Shown: positions 28,209-37,108 of the stretch, in pieces
Numbering within the stretch: the stretch's first letter is position 1
How the letters are laid out: every line of letters starts with the position of its first letter
NCBI GenBank assembly: GCA_027488755.1
Contig: JAIYAZ010000139.1
Span: 1-46,345, forward strand
DNA from: Verrucomicrobiaceae bacterium
GTDB taxonomy: Bacteria; Verrucomicrobiota; Verrucomicrobiia; Chthoniobacterales; JAATET01
DNA: 46,345 nt
Reading direction: 5' to 3'
Made by a program: the position numbers and the translations under genes
The notes under the pieces: model-generated
Database searches by the model: none
What the model was told of the DNA's origin: nothing
The model's input: only the letters and a program-made list of their open reading frames with translations

Positions 28209-28222
28209 GGCAGTGTTCGCGG

Positions 28223-28510
28223 TTAGACGAGGTCGAGTTTTTCGCCGGCCTTGAGGGTGACGATGGCCTTCTTCCAATGCGGCTTGCGGCCGTAATCAGC
28301 GCGGCGTTCGCGCTTTTTCTTGCCGGCGTAGTTCGCGGTGTTCACGGCCACGACGGTTTTTTTGAAGAGCTTCTCGATCGCCTGCTTGATCTCAAGCTTG
28401 TTGGCGCTCGGGGCGACGCGGAAGACGTATTTCCCGTGCTGCTCGGAGAGAAGGGTAGCCTTCTCGGTGAGGATGACGGTCTGAATCTGGTCGAAAATGT
28501 TGCTGCTCAT
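28223..28510 (-). CDS. rplW: 50S ribosomal protein L23
   Basis: Tunnel-exit protein, docking site of trigger factor (95 residues). Seen are [41 protein letters not shown] and the basic [20 protein letters not shown]. It starts 1 nt after the rplD stop. Confidence 0.98.
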   Translation of the reverse strand: MSSNIFDQIQTVILTEKATLLSEQHGKYVFRVAPSANKLEIKQAIEKLFKKTVVAVNTANYAGKKKRERRADYGRKPHWKKAIVTLKAGEKLDLV

Positions 28511-28511
28511 T

Positions 28512-29126
28512 TTAGGAGAGCCTCTCGGCGAGTTTGGCCACCGCGTCGCGGGTGACGATGATCTTGTCGAAGGCCAGAAGCTGCTCGGTGTTGACGTCCG
28601 TGGCCGTCGCGAGGAGCGAGGTCTGGACGTTGCGGGCGGCCTTGAAGGTGGTTTCGTCGAACTGCGCGCCGACCACGAGGGTCTTGCGAGCGCCTTTCGC
28701 CGTGTCGGCGATGAAGCTGACGAACTGCTTGGTCTTCGGTTCCTTGACCGCGACGGCGTCCACGAGGATCACGTCGCCGGCGAGGATGCGGGCGCTAAGG
28801 GCCTTGCGGAAGGCCAGCTTTTTGACCTGCTTGGGGACGTTCTTGGTGTAGTCGCGGGGGCGGGGACCGTGGGCGACGCCGCCACCGACCCAGATCGGGG
28901 AGGAGAAGTCACCCGCGCGGGCGCGGCCGGTGCCTTTCTGGCGCCAGGGCTTGCGGCCGGAGCGGTTCACTTCGGCGATGGTCTTGGCGCAGGCGGTGCC
29001 GCTGCGGCGGGCGGCCTGAATGGCGACCACGACGTCGTGCACGGCCTGACGGCCCTTTTGCTCATCGGTGATGAGTTCGATTTTGGACTTGGCCGCCTCT
29101 TCGGCGGTAAAAACGGTGGCGCTCAT
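28512..29126 (-). CDS. rplD: 50S ribosomal protein L4
   Basis: 50S tunnel-constriction protein (204 residues); in E. coli also the autoregulator of the S10 operon. The loop RSGRKPWRQKGTGRARAGDF and PRDYTKNVPKQVKKLAFRKAL are diagnostic. It is 3 nt after rplC. Confidence 0.98.
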   Translation of the reverse strand: MSATVFTAEEAAKSKIELITDEQKGRQAVHDVVVAIQAARRSGTACAKTIAEVNRSGRKPWRQKGTGRARAGDFSSPIWVGGGVAHGPRPRDYTKNVPKQVKKLAFRKALSARILAGDVILVDAVAVKEPKTKQFVSFIADTAKGARKTLVVGAQFDETTFKAARNVQTSLLATATDVNTEQLLAFDKIIVTRDAVAKLAERLS

Positions 29127-29129
29127 GGC

Positions 29130-29774
29130 TTACTTGGCTTTGGCGACTTTCTTCTTGGAGGGACGAACGGTCACGTAGGTGCCGTTCGCGCCAGGAATGG
29201 CCCCGCTGACGAGAATGACATTCTCGGTTTCGCGGACCTGAACGACGCGGAGATTTTGGATGGTCACGCGGTCGTCCCCATGGTGACCGGGCATGCCCAT
29301 GTTTTTCCAGACTCGGCCCGGGGTCGAACGGTTGCCGATGGCACCGTTGCGGCGGTGCATCATGGAACCGTGCGAGGCGGGCTGGCCGGCGAACTTGAAG
29401 CGCTTGACGACGCCCTGGAAGCCTTTGCCCTTGGACTGGCCGATGACGTCGACGAACTGGCCGACCTCGAAGATCGTGACCGGAACGTCGGCGGCTTCGG
29501 GGGCGGTTTCGCCGTCTTTAAGACGAAACTCGCGGATGAACTTCTTGGGACCACTTTCGGTCTTCTTGAAGTGGCCAAGTTCCGCCTTGCTCACACGCTG
29601 GGGCTTCTGGTCGTCGAAACCGATCTGCACGGCGGAGTAGCCGTCCTTGTCGGAGGTTTTGACCTGAAGCACGCGGTTGCCGCCGGTGGCGATCACGGTG
29701 ACAGGCTGGGCCACGCCCTTGTCGTCATAGACGCGGGTCATGCCAATTTTTTTACCGAGGAGTCCGATGCTCAT
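29130..29774 (-). CDS. rplC: 50S ribosomal protein L3
   Basis: Early 50S assembly protein (214 residues). GLLGKKIGMTRVYDDKGVA at the start and the loop GKGFQGVVKRFKF, then HGSMMHRRNGAIGNRSTPGRV, carry the residues that approach the peptidyl-transferase centre. It is 6 nt after rpsJ. Confidence 0.98.
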   Translation of the reverse strand: MSIGLLGKKIGMTRVYDDKGVAQPVTVIATGGNRVLQVKTSDKDGYSAVQIGFDDQKPQRVSKAELGHFKKTESGPKKFIREFRLKDGETAPEAADVPVTIFEVGQFVDVIGQSKGKGFQGVVKRFKFAGQPASHGSMMHRRNGAIGNRSTPGRVWKNMGMPGHHGDDRVTIQNLRVVQVRETENVILVSGAIPGANGTYVTVRPSKKKVAKAK

Positions 29775-29780
29775 GGCCGA

Positions 29781-30092
29781 TTAGATCTTGATGGTGATGT
29801 CCACGCCGGCCGGGAGGTTGAGCTTGCGGAGCTCGTCCACGGTCTTCGCCGTCGGATCGACAATGTCGAGGAGGCGCTTGTGCGTGCGGATTTCGAACTG
29901 GTCCATCGACTTTTTGTCGGCGTGCGGGGACCGGTTCACGGTGAATTTCTCGATGCGGGTCGGAAGCGGGATGGGACCGGTCACCTTGGAACCGGTGCGC
30001 TTCGCCGTCTCGACGATCTCGGCCGCCGAGGCGTCGAGGATGCGGTAATCAAACGCCTTGAGGCGGATGCGGATTTTTTGGCCGTTCGTCAT
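29781..30092 (-). CDS. rpsJ: 30S ribosomal protein S10
   Basis: Head protein of the 30S, also the NusE antitermination factor (103 residues). [18 protein letters not shown] and the loop region [21 protein letters not shown] are typical. It follows fusA directly (11 nt); the usual tuf gene between them is absent. Confidence 0.98.
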   Translation of the reverse strand: MTNGQKIRIRLKAFDYRILDASAAEIVETAKRTGSKVTGPIPLPTRIEKFTVNRSPHADKKSMDQFEIRTHKRLLDIVDPTAKTVDELRKLNLPAGVDITIKI

Positions 30093-30103
30093 GATGGCAA
30101 TCG

Positions 30104-32272
30104 TTAGTTTTTCTGTTCGATGACCGCGTTGAGCACCTGCTGCGGAACCTGCTCGAAGTGGCTGGGCTCCATCGAGTAGGAGGAGCGGCCCTTGGACAGG
30201 GAGCGGATGGCGGTGGCGTAGCCGAACATTTCGGCCAGCGGCACTTCGGCATTCACGGTGGTGAGGTTGCCCTTGGTTTCGAGACCCGCGATTTTGGCGC
30301 GGCGGCGGTTGAGGTCGCCCATGATGTCGCCCTGGAATTCCTCCGGGGTAATGTTTTCGACCTTCATGATCGGCTCGAGAAGAATCGGCTTGGCGTTTTT
30401 GAGGCCATCCTTGAGGGCGAAGATCGCCGCCATTTTGAAGGCCATTTCGTTCGAGTCGACGTCGTGGAAGCTGCCGTCCACGATTTCGACGTTCACGTCG
30501 ATCACGGGGTAACCGCCGATGACGCCGTTGAGCGCGGCTTCGTTGAGGCCCTTGACGACCGCGGGGATGAATTCCTTGGGAATCGAGCCACCGACCGTTT
30601 TGTTTTCGATCGTGATGCCTTTGCCGCGTTCGGCCGGGGCGATCTTGATGACGACGTGGCCGTATTGACCGCGACCACCGGACTGCTTGACGAGTTTGCC
30701 CTCGCCGTCGGCGGGTTGAAGAATGGTTTCCTTGTAGGCGATCTGCGGCTTGCCGGAGTTCGCGTCGACCTTGAACTCACGAAGCATGCGGTCGCGGATG
30801 ATTTCCAAGTGAAGCTCGCCCATTCCGGCGATGATCGTCTGGCCGGTGTCCTCGTTTGTGAAGACGCGGAAGGTCGGATCTTCCTCGGCGAGGCGCGCGA
30901 GGGCATTGCCCATTTTCTCCTGGTCGATCTTCGTTTTCGGCTCGATCGCCATGGAGATGACGGGGTCGGGGAACGACGGGGGCTCGAGGAGGATCGGGTG
31001 ATCCTCGTCGCAAAGCGTGTCGCCGGTGGTGATGTTTTTGATGCCGACGATGGCGGCGATGTCACCGGAGTAGCAGGTGTCGATGTCTTCGCGTTTGTCG
31101 GCCTGAATCTGGATCAGGCGGCTGATGCGCTCGCGCTTGTTCGTGCGCGGGTTGTAGACCGTGTCGCCCTTGGAGAGCTTGCCGGAATAGACGCGGAAGA
31201 ACACGAGCTTGCCGACAAAGGGGTCGCTCCAGAGCTTGAACGCGAGGGAGCAGAATTTGCCGTTGTCGTTGGCGCTGGCCAGGATTTCCGAACCGTCGTC
31301 CGGGCTCTGGCCCTTGGCGGCGGGAATTTCGATCGGCGACGGGAGGTAATCCACCACGGCGTCCACGAGGAACTGCACGCCCTTGTTTTTGAAGGCCGAG
31401 CCACCGGCGACCGGCACGAACTTGTTCGCGATCGTCTGGCGGCGGATGGCGGCCTTGAGGTCCTGCTTGGTGATCGGCTGCTCTTCGAGGAACTTGGTGC
31501 CGATCTCGTCGTCGAGGTCGCACATCTGCTCGACGATGTCGTTGTAAGCCGTCTCGGCGATGTCCTTGTATTCCGCGGGGATCTCCACGATCTCGTAGGT
31601 CGAACCCATCGAGTTGTCGTCGAGGTAACGGACGGCCTTCTGGTTCAGCACGTCGATCTGGCCAACCAGCGTGTCTTCCTTGCCCCAGGGAATGAGGATC
31701 GGCCAGACGTTCGCGCCGAGTTTCGTGCGCATGCTTTCCACGGCGGCGTCGAAGTCGGCGCCGGTGCGATCCATCTTGTTGACGAAGGCAATGCGGGGCA
31801 CGCCATACTTGGTGGCCTGGCGCCAGACGGTCTCGGACTGGGGCTGCACGCCGGCCACGCCGCAGAACACCGCGATGGCACCGTCGAGCACGCGGAGCGA
31901 GCGCTCCACTTCGGCCGTGAAATCCACGTGACCGGGAGTGTCTATGATGTTGACGCGCTGCTTGATGCCCTCGAAGGCCTTGTAGATGCCTTCGACGGGT
32001 TCCTTGCGCTGCACCCACGAGCAGGTGGTGGCAGCCGAGGTGATCGTGATGCCACGCTCACGCTCCTGCTCCATCCAGTCGGTCACGGTGGTGCCTTCAT
32101 GCACTTCACCGATCTTGTGGATCATGCCGGTGTAAAACAGAATACGCTCGGTGAGCGTGGTCTTGCCCGCGTCGATGTGGGCGCAGATCCCGATGTTACG
32201 GGTGCGCTCGAGCGGGAACGCGCGGTCGGGCGAGTTCGGGTTCGCGGATTTTTCCTGAAGCGTGGCGGACAT
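30104..32272 (-). CDS. fusA: Translation elongation factor G
   Basis: GTPase that drives ribosomal translocation (722 residues). G1 is AHIDAGKTT (31-39), G3 is DTPGHVDF, G4 is NKMD. The switch I effector loop [14 protein letters not shown] and the C-terminal domain IV/V region are complete. An N-terminal segment of about 20 residues precedes the family start. It is the third gene of rpsL-rpsG-fusA. Confidence 0.98.
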   Translation of the reverse strand: MSATLQEKSANPNSPDRAFPLERTRNIGICAHIDAGKTTLTERILFYTGMIHKIGEVHEGTTVTDWMEQERERGITITSAATTCSWVQRKEPVEGIYKAFEGIKQRVNIIDTPGHVDFTAEVERSLRVLDGAIAVFCGVAGVQPQSETVWRQATKYGVPRIAFVNKMDRTGADFDAAVESMRTKLGANVWPILIPWGKEDTLVGQIDVLNQKAVRYLDDNSMGSTYEIVEIPAEYKDIAETAYNDIVEQMCDLDDEIGTKFLEEQPITKQDLKAAIRRQTIANKFVPVAGGSAFKNKGVQFLVDAVVDYLPSPIEIPAAKGQSPDDGSEILASANDNGKFCSLAFKLWSDPFVGKLVFFRVYSGKLSKGDTVYNPRTNKRERISRLIQIQADKREDIDTCYSGDIAAIVGIKNITTGDTLCDEDHPILLEPPSFPDPVISMAIEPKTKIDQEKMGNALARLAEEDPTFRVFTNEDTGQTIIAGMGELHLEIIRDRMLREFKVDANSGKPQIAYKETILQPADGEGKLVKQSGGRGQYGHVVIKIAPAERGKGITIENKTVGGSIPKEFIPAVVKGLNEAALNGVIGGYPVIDVNVEIVDGSFHDVDSNEMAFKMAAIFALKDGLKNAKPILLEPIMKVENITPEEFQGDIMGDLNRRRAKIAGLETKGNLTTVNAEVPLAEMFGYATAIRSLSKGRSSYSMEPSHFEQVPQQVLNAVIEQKN

Positions 32273-32317
32273 TGAGAAAGAACGGGAAGGTTTGGGAAAA
32301 CCGAGGCAACCGGGTGG

Positions 32318-32791
32318 TTACCAGCGGAAGTGGGCGAAGGCGCGGTTGGCCTGCGCCATCTTGTGCATGTCGTCTCGTTTCTTGATGGCGTTACCCTGGC
32401 CGGCCGCGGCGTCGCGCAGCTCGTAGGCGAGCGCATCCTTCATGGGCGTGCCCTTGCGGTTGTTGGCAAAATTGACGAGCCAGCGCATGGCCAGAGCGAC
32501 CTGACGGTCCTGCGGGACTTCCATCGGGACCTGGTAGGTGGCGCCACCGACGCGGCGGCTTTTCACCTCAAGGCGGGGACGAACGTTGTCGATGGCCTTA
32601 TTGAGGGTCTCGAGCGGATCGATCGTGTCGCTGCCTTCGCGCGACTTGTCGATGGCACCGTAAACAATGCGCTCGGCGGTGGACTTCTTACCGGCGGTCA
32701 TGACGGCGCTGATGAGGCGCGCAACGAGCGGGCTCGCGTAGCGGCTATCGCGTTTGACTTCCTTGTGAATAACTCTGCGGCGACGGGACAT
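32318..32791 (-). CDS. rpsG: 30S ribosomal protein S7
   Basis: Primary head-assembly protein of the 30S (157 residues, usual length): MSRRRRVIHKEVKRDSRYAS, VKSRRVGGATYQVPMEV, and KKRDDMHKMAQANRAFAHFRW at the end. It lies 12 nt after rpsL and 45 nt before fusA. Confidence 0.98.
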   Translation of the reverse strand: MSRRRRVIHKEVKRDSRYASPLVARLISAVMTAGKKSTAERIVYGAIDKSREGSDTIDPLETLNKAIDNVRPRLEVKSRRVGGATYQVPMEVPQDRQVALAMRWLVNFANNRKGTPMKDALAYELRDAAAGQGNAIKKRDDMHKMAQANRAFAHFRW

Positions 32792-32803
32792 GGCGGTTAC
32801 CGG

Positions 32804-33214
32804 TTACTTTTTCTTGCCTTTACCAGCGGCGGCTTCCTGGCCGGGCTTCGGGCGCTTGGCGCCGTATTTCGAACGACCGCGGCGGCGGCCATCCACCCCG
32901 AGGCTGTCGAGCGAACCACGGACGATGTGGTAGCGGACGCCGGGAAGATCCTTCACGCGACCGCCACGGACGAGGACGATCGAGTGTTCCTGAAGATTGT
33001 GACCCTCGCCGGGGATGTAGGCGATGACCTCCTGGCCGTTCGTGAGGCGCACCTTGGCGACCTTGCGGAGCGCGGAGTTCGGCTTCTTCGGCGTGCGGGT
33101 CATGACCTGCACGCACACGCCGCGGCGCTGCGGGCAATTCGCGAGGGCGGGTGACTTGGACTTGACCGTCACCTTCGCGCGTCCCTTGCGGACCAGTTGA
33201 TTGATTGTGGGCAT
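32804..33214 (-). CDS. rpsL: 30S ribosomal protein S12
   Basis: Decoding-centre protein and classic streptomycin-resistance target (136 residues). [12 protein letters not shown] and [20 protein letters not shown] are present; the Lys in TPKKPN and the [15 protein letters not shown] loop match the streptomycin-sensitive wild-type form. A GGAGAA Shine-Dalgarno precedes the ATG. It is the first gene of the whole ribosomal run. Confidence 0.98.
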   Translation of the reverse strand: MPTINQLVRKGRAKVTVKSKSPALANCPQRRGVCVQVMTRTPKKPNSALRKVAKVRLTNGQEVIAYIPGEGHNLQEHSIVLVRGGRVKDLPGVRYHIVRGSLDSLGVDGRRRGRSKYGAKRPKPGQEAAAGKGKKK

Positions 33215-33258
33215 TGCTGTTCTCCGAAAAATTTTTCCCCGAAAAAGAATTCAGGGAC

Positions 33259-33282
33259 AAAAAAACCACAGAAGCTGTGGTT
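33259..33282 (-). terminator. Rho-independent terminator or attenuator upstream of rpsL
   Basis: On the minus strand an 8-bp stem AACCACAG/CTGTGGTT with a 3-nt loop is followed directly by a run of U (seven T including the stem end). It lies 44 nt before the rpsL start and about 110 nt after the deaminase gene. It may simply end the Hsp70-lipoprotein-deaminase transcript. A possible promoter further upstream would instead make it an attenuator in the rpsL leader. Confidence 0.75.
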
Positions 33283-33307
33283 GGCTCGCGTCCCCGACGT
33301 TGTGCGG

Positions 33308-33350
33308 GAAGGGTGAGATTACGGAAATGGCCATCCCACGCAACAACAAA
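33308..33350 (-). promoter_or_regulatory. Possible sigma-70 promoter for the ribosomal operon
   Basis: On the minus strand TTGCGT and TAATCT are separated by 16 nt, with T-rich text upstream. This is the best promoter match in the 177-nt gap before rpsL. If used, its transcript would read through the terminator-like hairpin at 33259-33282 before reaching rpsL. Weak on sequence alone. Confidence 0.3.
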
Positions 33351-33391
33351 GTTACAAATTTTTCAGGCGGCCGGCAGACCGGGCCGCGGAA

Positions 33392-34345
33392 CTAAAACTG
33401 AAGGCTCCGCGCGTTGCGTCGGGCCTGCGCAATCTGCTCCGCCGAAAGCCCCGCCGCCGGGGCCGCCACCTCGTATTCATGGGCAAGGTCAATGCCGCTG
33501 ATCCCTGGGTCGTCCGTGTTGATCGTCGCGCGCAGCCCGCGCTCCAGGAAAACGCGCAGCGGATGGCTCGCGTAGTCCGGCACCGTGCTCGTCTGCACGT
33601 TGCTCGTGAGGTTGCACTCGATGCCGATGCCCTGCTCCGCGAGAAAATCCATCAACGCCGGATCGTCGGTCGCCCGCACGCCGTGCCCGATGCGGGTCGC
33701 CCCCAGCTCGCGAATTGCCGTCCAGATGCCCGGCGCGCCCGCCGCCTCGCCCGCGTGCACCGTCACCGCCAGCCCGGCATTCCGCACGCGGCGAAATTGC
33801 GGCACAAACAGCTCCGGCGGAAAATTCCCCTCGTCCCCCGCGAGGTCCACCGCCACCAACCCGTCCCGAAAGGCGAGCAGCGCATCGAGCTCGCGCGCGC
33901 ACTCCTCGACGCCGAAGGTCCGGCTCAAAATCCCGATCAGCTTCGTCGGCACGCCGAAGTCCCGGCACCCCGCCGCGACGCCGTCGATCACCGCCTCCAC
34001 GACCGCCTCCGGCACCAGACCATGGGGCCGCGCCATGAACACCGGACTGAACCGCAGCTCCACCGCGTCGAGCCCCTCGCGCGCGGCATCCTCCACGTTC
34101 TCGTAGGCCACGCGCCGGCATGCCGCGGCATCCACCAGCACGCCGACCATCCATTCAAACTTCGCCAGAAACGGCAGCAACCCCGGCTGCGGCTCGCTCA
34201 CCACCACATGCGGGCGCAGCGTCTCGAGCGTGCGGCCCGGCAGCGGCAGATTGTTCGCCAGCCCCAGCTCGAGGATCGTCTCCAGCCGCACGTTTCCGTC
34301 GAGGTGACGATGCAGATCAATCCGGGGCAGCGGGTCCACCTTCAT
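33392..34345 (-). CDS. add: Adenosine deaminase family enzyme
   Basis: 317 residues, a TIM-barrel metal-dependent deaminase of the ADA/AMP-deaminase superfamily. Zinc ligands and catalytic residues are visible: His12 and His14 (DLHRHLDG), HAGE (197-200), GHG with His221, and the TDDP pair near 278-281. The frame is open 112 codons further upstream, but ATG 34345 fits the family N-terminus and forms an ATGA overlap with the preceding lipoprotein gene. Substrate is probably adenosine; aminodeoxyfutalosine or another adenine derivative is possible, as the family is mixed. The upstream linkage with an Hsp70 gene is unusual. Confidence 0.88.
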   Translation of the reverse strand: MKVDPLPRIDLHRHLDGNVRLETILELGLANNLPLPGRTLETLRPHVVVSEPQPGLLPFLAKFEWMVGVLVDAAACRRVAYENVEDAAREGLDAVELRFSPVFMARPHGLVPEAVVEAVIDGVAAGCRDFGVPTKLIGILSRTFGVEECARELDALLAFRDGLVAVDLAGDEGNFPPELFVPQFRRVRNAGLAVTVHAGEAAGAPGIWTAIRELGATRIGHGVRATDDPALMDFLAEQGIGIECNLTSNVQTSTVPDYASHPLRVFLERGLRATINTDDPGISGIDLAHEYEVAAPAAGLSAEQIAQARRNARSLQF

Positions 34346-34494
34346 CGCATCGGCCCCCCGAGCGCCCGCTGGTAGCTGTAAACGCCCGTGTCGTTGATTT
34401 GATCGACCTGCCGCTGGCGGCTGGCCGGCACATTCGTGGCGCACCCCGCCAGCAGAAGCGCGACACCCAGCGCAAGGAGTCCGAGGCGTTTCAT
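34342..34494 (-). CDS. Small lipoprotein, 50 residues
   Basis: A short gene read directly from sequence. It encodes [20 protein letters not shown], then a 30-residue hydrophilic tail ending [10 protein letters not shown]. The lipobox LAGC (Cys18) follows a textbook signal, so the mature lipoprotein is only 33 residues. The residue after Cys is Ala, not Asp, which points to outer-membrane sorting. Its ATG overlaps the Hsp70 stop (ATGA) and its stop overlaps the deaminase ATG (ATGA). No family is recognised. Short lipoproteins of this size occur near envelope genes in many Gram-negatives. Confidence 0.8.
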   Translation of the reverse strand: MKRLGLLALGVALLLAGCATNVPASRQRQVDQINDTGVYSYQRALGGPMR

Positions 34495-36098
34495 GAGTCG
34501 GAATCTGCCATGAGCATTTCCAAAAGCCGAGTCGCCAGATCCTGCGTCGCCTCGTCGAGCTCGGTGAGCGTTTTTTTGAGCTTGGAAAGATGCCCAGCGT
34601 CCGAGGCCTCCCGCACCGCGGCCACGAGCGTCTCAATGCGCGCGCGCTCCTCGGCCGGGAGCGCATCGCCGAGTTTCGCAAAGGCCATCGCCACCGCCGG
34701 CAGCATTTCGTCGGCCTTCAACCGGGCCTCGGCGAGCTGGCGGTCCGCCATGTCGACGAACGCATGCTCGACCGACGCGCCAATCATTTCCTCGACCTTC
34801 TCCTCCGCGACGTCCACCGCGCTGCGAATCGCGACGACCGTATCCGCCCCGGTCGCAATGTCCCGCGTGAGCACGTGAAGAATCCCGTTCGCGTCGATTT
34901 CAAATTGCACGCCCACCCGCGCCTGCCCCTTCGGCGCGGGCGTGAACGCCACGTCAAACTCCCCGAGCTTCCAGTTGTCCCGCGCCAGCTCGCGCTCGCC
35001 CTGGAGCACCTTGATGAGCATCGCGGTCTGCCCCGCGACGGCGTTCGTGAACATCTCGCCCTTCTTCACCGGGATCGTGGTGTTGCGCGGGATCAGCACG
35101 TTCATCAACCCGCCAAACGTCTCGATGCCCAGCGACAACGGCGTCACGTCCAGCAGCGTCACGTTCTGCACGCTGCCCTCGAGGATGCCCGCCTGCAGCA
35201 CCGCGCCAAGCGCCACTGCCTCGTCCGGATGCTGGCTCAGATTGGGCTCCCGGCCGAACACCTCCGCCGCAAACCGCCGCACGAGCGGCAGCCGCGTCGA
35301 GCCGCCCACAAGGATCACCTCGTCCAAATCCCCCGCCGCCAGCCCGGCATCCGCCAGCGCCCGCAGGCACAATCCGCGCGTCCTTTCCAGCACCGGCGCG
35401 CACGCCCGTTCCACATCCAAAATCGAACATCGAAAATCCAAAATCCCCTCCTCCTTCGCGACCTTCGCGGCTTCGCGGGAGATCCCGCATTGCTCCGCAA
35501 TCGCCGCGTCGAAATCATCCCCGCCCAACCGCGTGTCGCCGTGCGTGGCGAGCACCTGGAACACCCCGTCCGCCAGCTCGAGAATCGAGATGTCAAACGT
35601 CCCGCCGCCCAGATCATACACCGCGACCTTCGCGCGGTCCTTCAAGCGATCCAGCCCGTAGGCCAGCGCCGCCGCCGTCGGCTCGGCCAGCAACCGCCGC
35701 ACCTCCAGCCCCGCCTGCTCCCCCGCCCGCTTCGTCGCCGCGCGCTGCGCGTCGTTGAAATACGCCGGCACCGTGATCACCGCCTCGCGCACCGGCCGGC
35801 CCAGCGCCCGCTCGGCCGTCGCCTTCAGCGCCCGCAGAATGTCGGCGGAAATTTCCTCCGCGCTGCGCCCGCCCACCCGCTCCGCCGTGCCCATCCGGCG
35901 CTTGATCGAGGCAATCGCCCCCGGCCGCCCCACCGCCTCCGCGCCCACCACGGCCGCCCCATCCTCCGAGTAGGCCACCACCGAAGGCGTCAGCCGCCGG
36001 CCGGCCGCATCCGCGCAGAGCACGGGAAAACCCGCGTCCATCGCGCCGATCAGCGAATTCGTCGTCCCCAGGTCGATGCCAACAATCATGCCCGCCAT
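34491..36098 (-). CDS. Hsp70-family chaperone (HscA/DnaK-like) with a shortened ATPase domain
   Basis: 535 residues. The ATPase domain opens with GIDLGTTNS (phosphate 1) and has [19 protein letters not shown] (phosphate 2) and VGGSTRLP (adenosine). The substrate-binding beta domain ([13 protein letters not shown], then NTTIPVKK) and a helical lid follow; there is no EEVD-like tail. Between GGDDFD (192-197) and ALADAGL (247-253) only about 50 residues are present where DnaK and HscA have about 110, so much of subdomain IIB is missing. In that gap residues 217-229 are encoded by a dispersed repeat. ATG 36098 is chosen; ATG 36089 is possible. No hscB, iscU or dnaJ lies nearby, so an Fe-S role is not supported. 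The deaminase and lipoprotein genes follow with overlaps. Confidence 0.88.
   Translation of the reverse strand: MAGMIVGIDLGTTNSLIGAMDAGFPVLCADAAGRRLTPSVVAYSEDGAAVVGAEAVGRPGAIASIKRRMGTAERVGGRSAEEISADILRALKATAERALGRPVREAVITVPAYFNDAQRAATKRAGEQAGLEVRRLLAEPTAAALAYGLDRLKDRAKVAVYDLGGGTFDISILELADGVFQVLATHGDTRLGGDDFDAAIAEQCGISREAAKVAKEEGILDFRCSILDVERACAPVLERTRGLCLRALADAGLAAGDLDEVILVGGSTRLPLVRRFAAEVFGREPNLSQHPDEAVALGAVLQAGILEGSVQNVTLLDVTPLSLGIETFGGLMNVLIPRNTTIPVKKGEMFTNAVAGQTAMLIKVLQGERELARDNWKLGEFDVAFTPAPKGQARVGVQFEIDANGILHVLTRDIATGADTVVAIRSAVDVAEEKVEEMIGASVEHAFVDMADRQLAEARLKADEMLPAVAMAFAKLGDALPAEERARIETLVAAVREASDAGHLSKLKKTLTELDEATQDLATRLLEMLMADSDS
35413..35448. repeat. In-frame copy of the ATTTTGGATTTT repeat inside the Hsp70 gene
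   Basis: The segment 35415-35447 matches 16928-16960 (opposite strand) at 29 of 33 positions by eye. On the coding strand it reads GGGATTTTGGATTTTCGAT onward and encodes [12 protein letters not shown] without breaking the frame. It lies in the region where subdomain IIB residues are missing. Confidence 0.8.
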
Positions 36099-36170
36099 TG
36101 GACGCGAACGCTTCGGCGTTGCCCACCCCAAATCCTCGCGTCACCCTCGCCCGGTCACCGCCCTCGCCCC

Positions 36171-37037
36171 ATGCCCGCAAATTCCTCCTCCTTCGCCGAT
36201 CCGACCTTCAAGGACTGGGCCAAACCCGGCCCCATTCCGCCCGGAGCCCTCGGCGCCGGCCCCGCCCTCGAACCCTGCGAAACCCTCGACGCCATCAGCG
36301 GCCACTTCCGCCTCTTCCAGCTCGCCGCCGGCCACCGCTTCTCCACCGACGACGTGCTCACCGCCTGGTATGGCACCACCGCCTGCCCCACCGCCCGCAC
36401 CGCGCTCGACCTCGGCAGCGGCATCGGCACCGTCGGCATGATCGCCGCCTGGCGCCTGCCCGGCGCGCGTTTCGTCACCGTCGAAGCCCAGGCCGAAAGC
36501 CTCCGCCTCGCCCGCAAATCCGCCGCCTGGAACGGCCTCCTCGACCGCTACGACCTCCGCGCCGGCGACTTCCGCGATCCCGACGTGCTCGCGCCCGACG
36601 AACGCTTCGACCTCGTGCTCGGCAGCCCGCCCTACTTCCCGCCCGGCAGTGGCCCCAAAAGCGACCACCCGCAAAAACAAGCCTGCCGCTTCGAGCTCCG
36701 CGGCACCATCGCCGACTACGCCGCCACCGCCGCCCGCCACCTCGCCCGCGGCGGCGTTTTTGCGTGCGTCTTCCCCGTCGATCCCGACTTCCAGCACGAA
36801 CGCGTCCGCGCCGCCGCGCTCGCCGCCGGACTCACCATCCTGCGCTGGCGCCCCATCGTGCTGCGCGAAGGCGCGCGACCCCTGCTCGGCCTCTTCGCCA
36901 TGAGCGCCCGCGCCGATCTTCCCGGCCACCTGCACGATCAAACCTGGACCGAGCCCCCCCTCACCATCCGCACCGCGACCGGTGCCGTGCATCCGGAATA
37001 CATGGTCATCAAACTCTCCTTCGGCTTCCCGCCCTAG
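36171..37037 (+). CDS. SAM-dependent methyltransferase, TrmN6-like
   Basis: 288 residues, class I methyltransferase fold. SAM-binding motif I is LDLGSGIGTVG (79-89) and the catalytic motif is SPPYFPPG (152-159), equivalent to the NPPY of N6-adenine and N5-glutamine methyltransferases. The segment GHRFSTDDVLTAWYG just before motif I matches TrmN6/YfiC, which methylates A37 of tRNA1(Val). Asn is replaced by Ser in NPPY, as in some relatives. The start ATG 36171 is 72 bp from the divergent Hsp70 start, so the two share a promoter region. An HemK-type protein methyltransferase is a less likely alternative. Confidence 0.78.
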   Translation: MPANSSSFADPTFKDWAKPGPIPPGALGAGPALEPCETLDAISGHFRLFQLAAGHRFSTDDVLTAWYGTTACPTARTALDLGSGIGTVGMIAAWRLPGARFVTVEAQAESLRLARKSAAWNGLLDRYDLRAGDFRDPDVLAPDERFDLVLGSPPYFPPGSGPKSDHPQKQACRFELRGTIADYAATAARHLARGGVFACVFPVDPDFQHERVRAAALAAGLTILRWRPIVLREGARPLLGLFAMSARADLPGHLHDQTWTEPPLTIRTATGAVHPEYMVIKLSFGFPP

Positions 37038-37108
37038 GACGGATTCGCCACCGCGACCCGGCACAAACGATTGCCCACCCCCGCCAACTGCGCGACACTC
37101 CCGCGCCC

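Noticed and set aside
34346-34681. N-terminal extension of 112 residues on the deaminase
   Set aside because: This region encodes the lipoprotein and the end of Hsp70 in other frames, and the deaminase family start is at the ATGA overlap.
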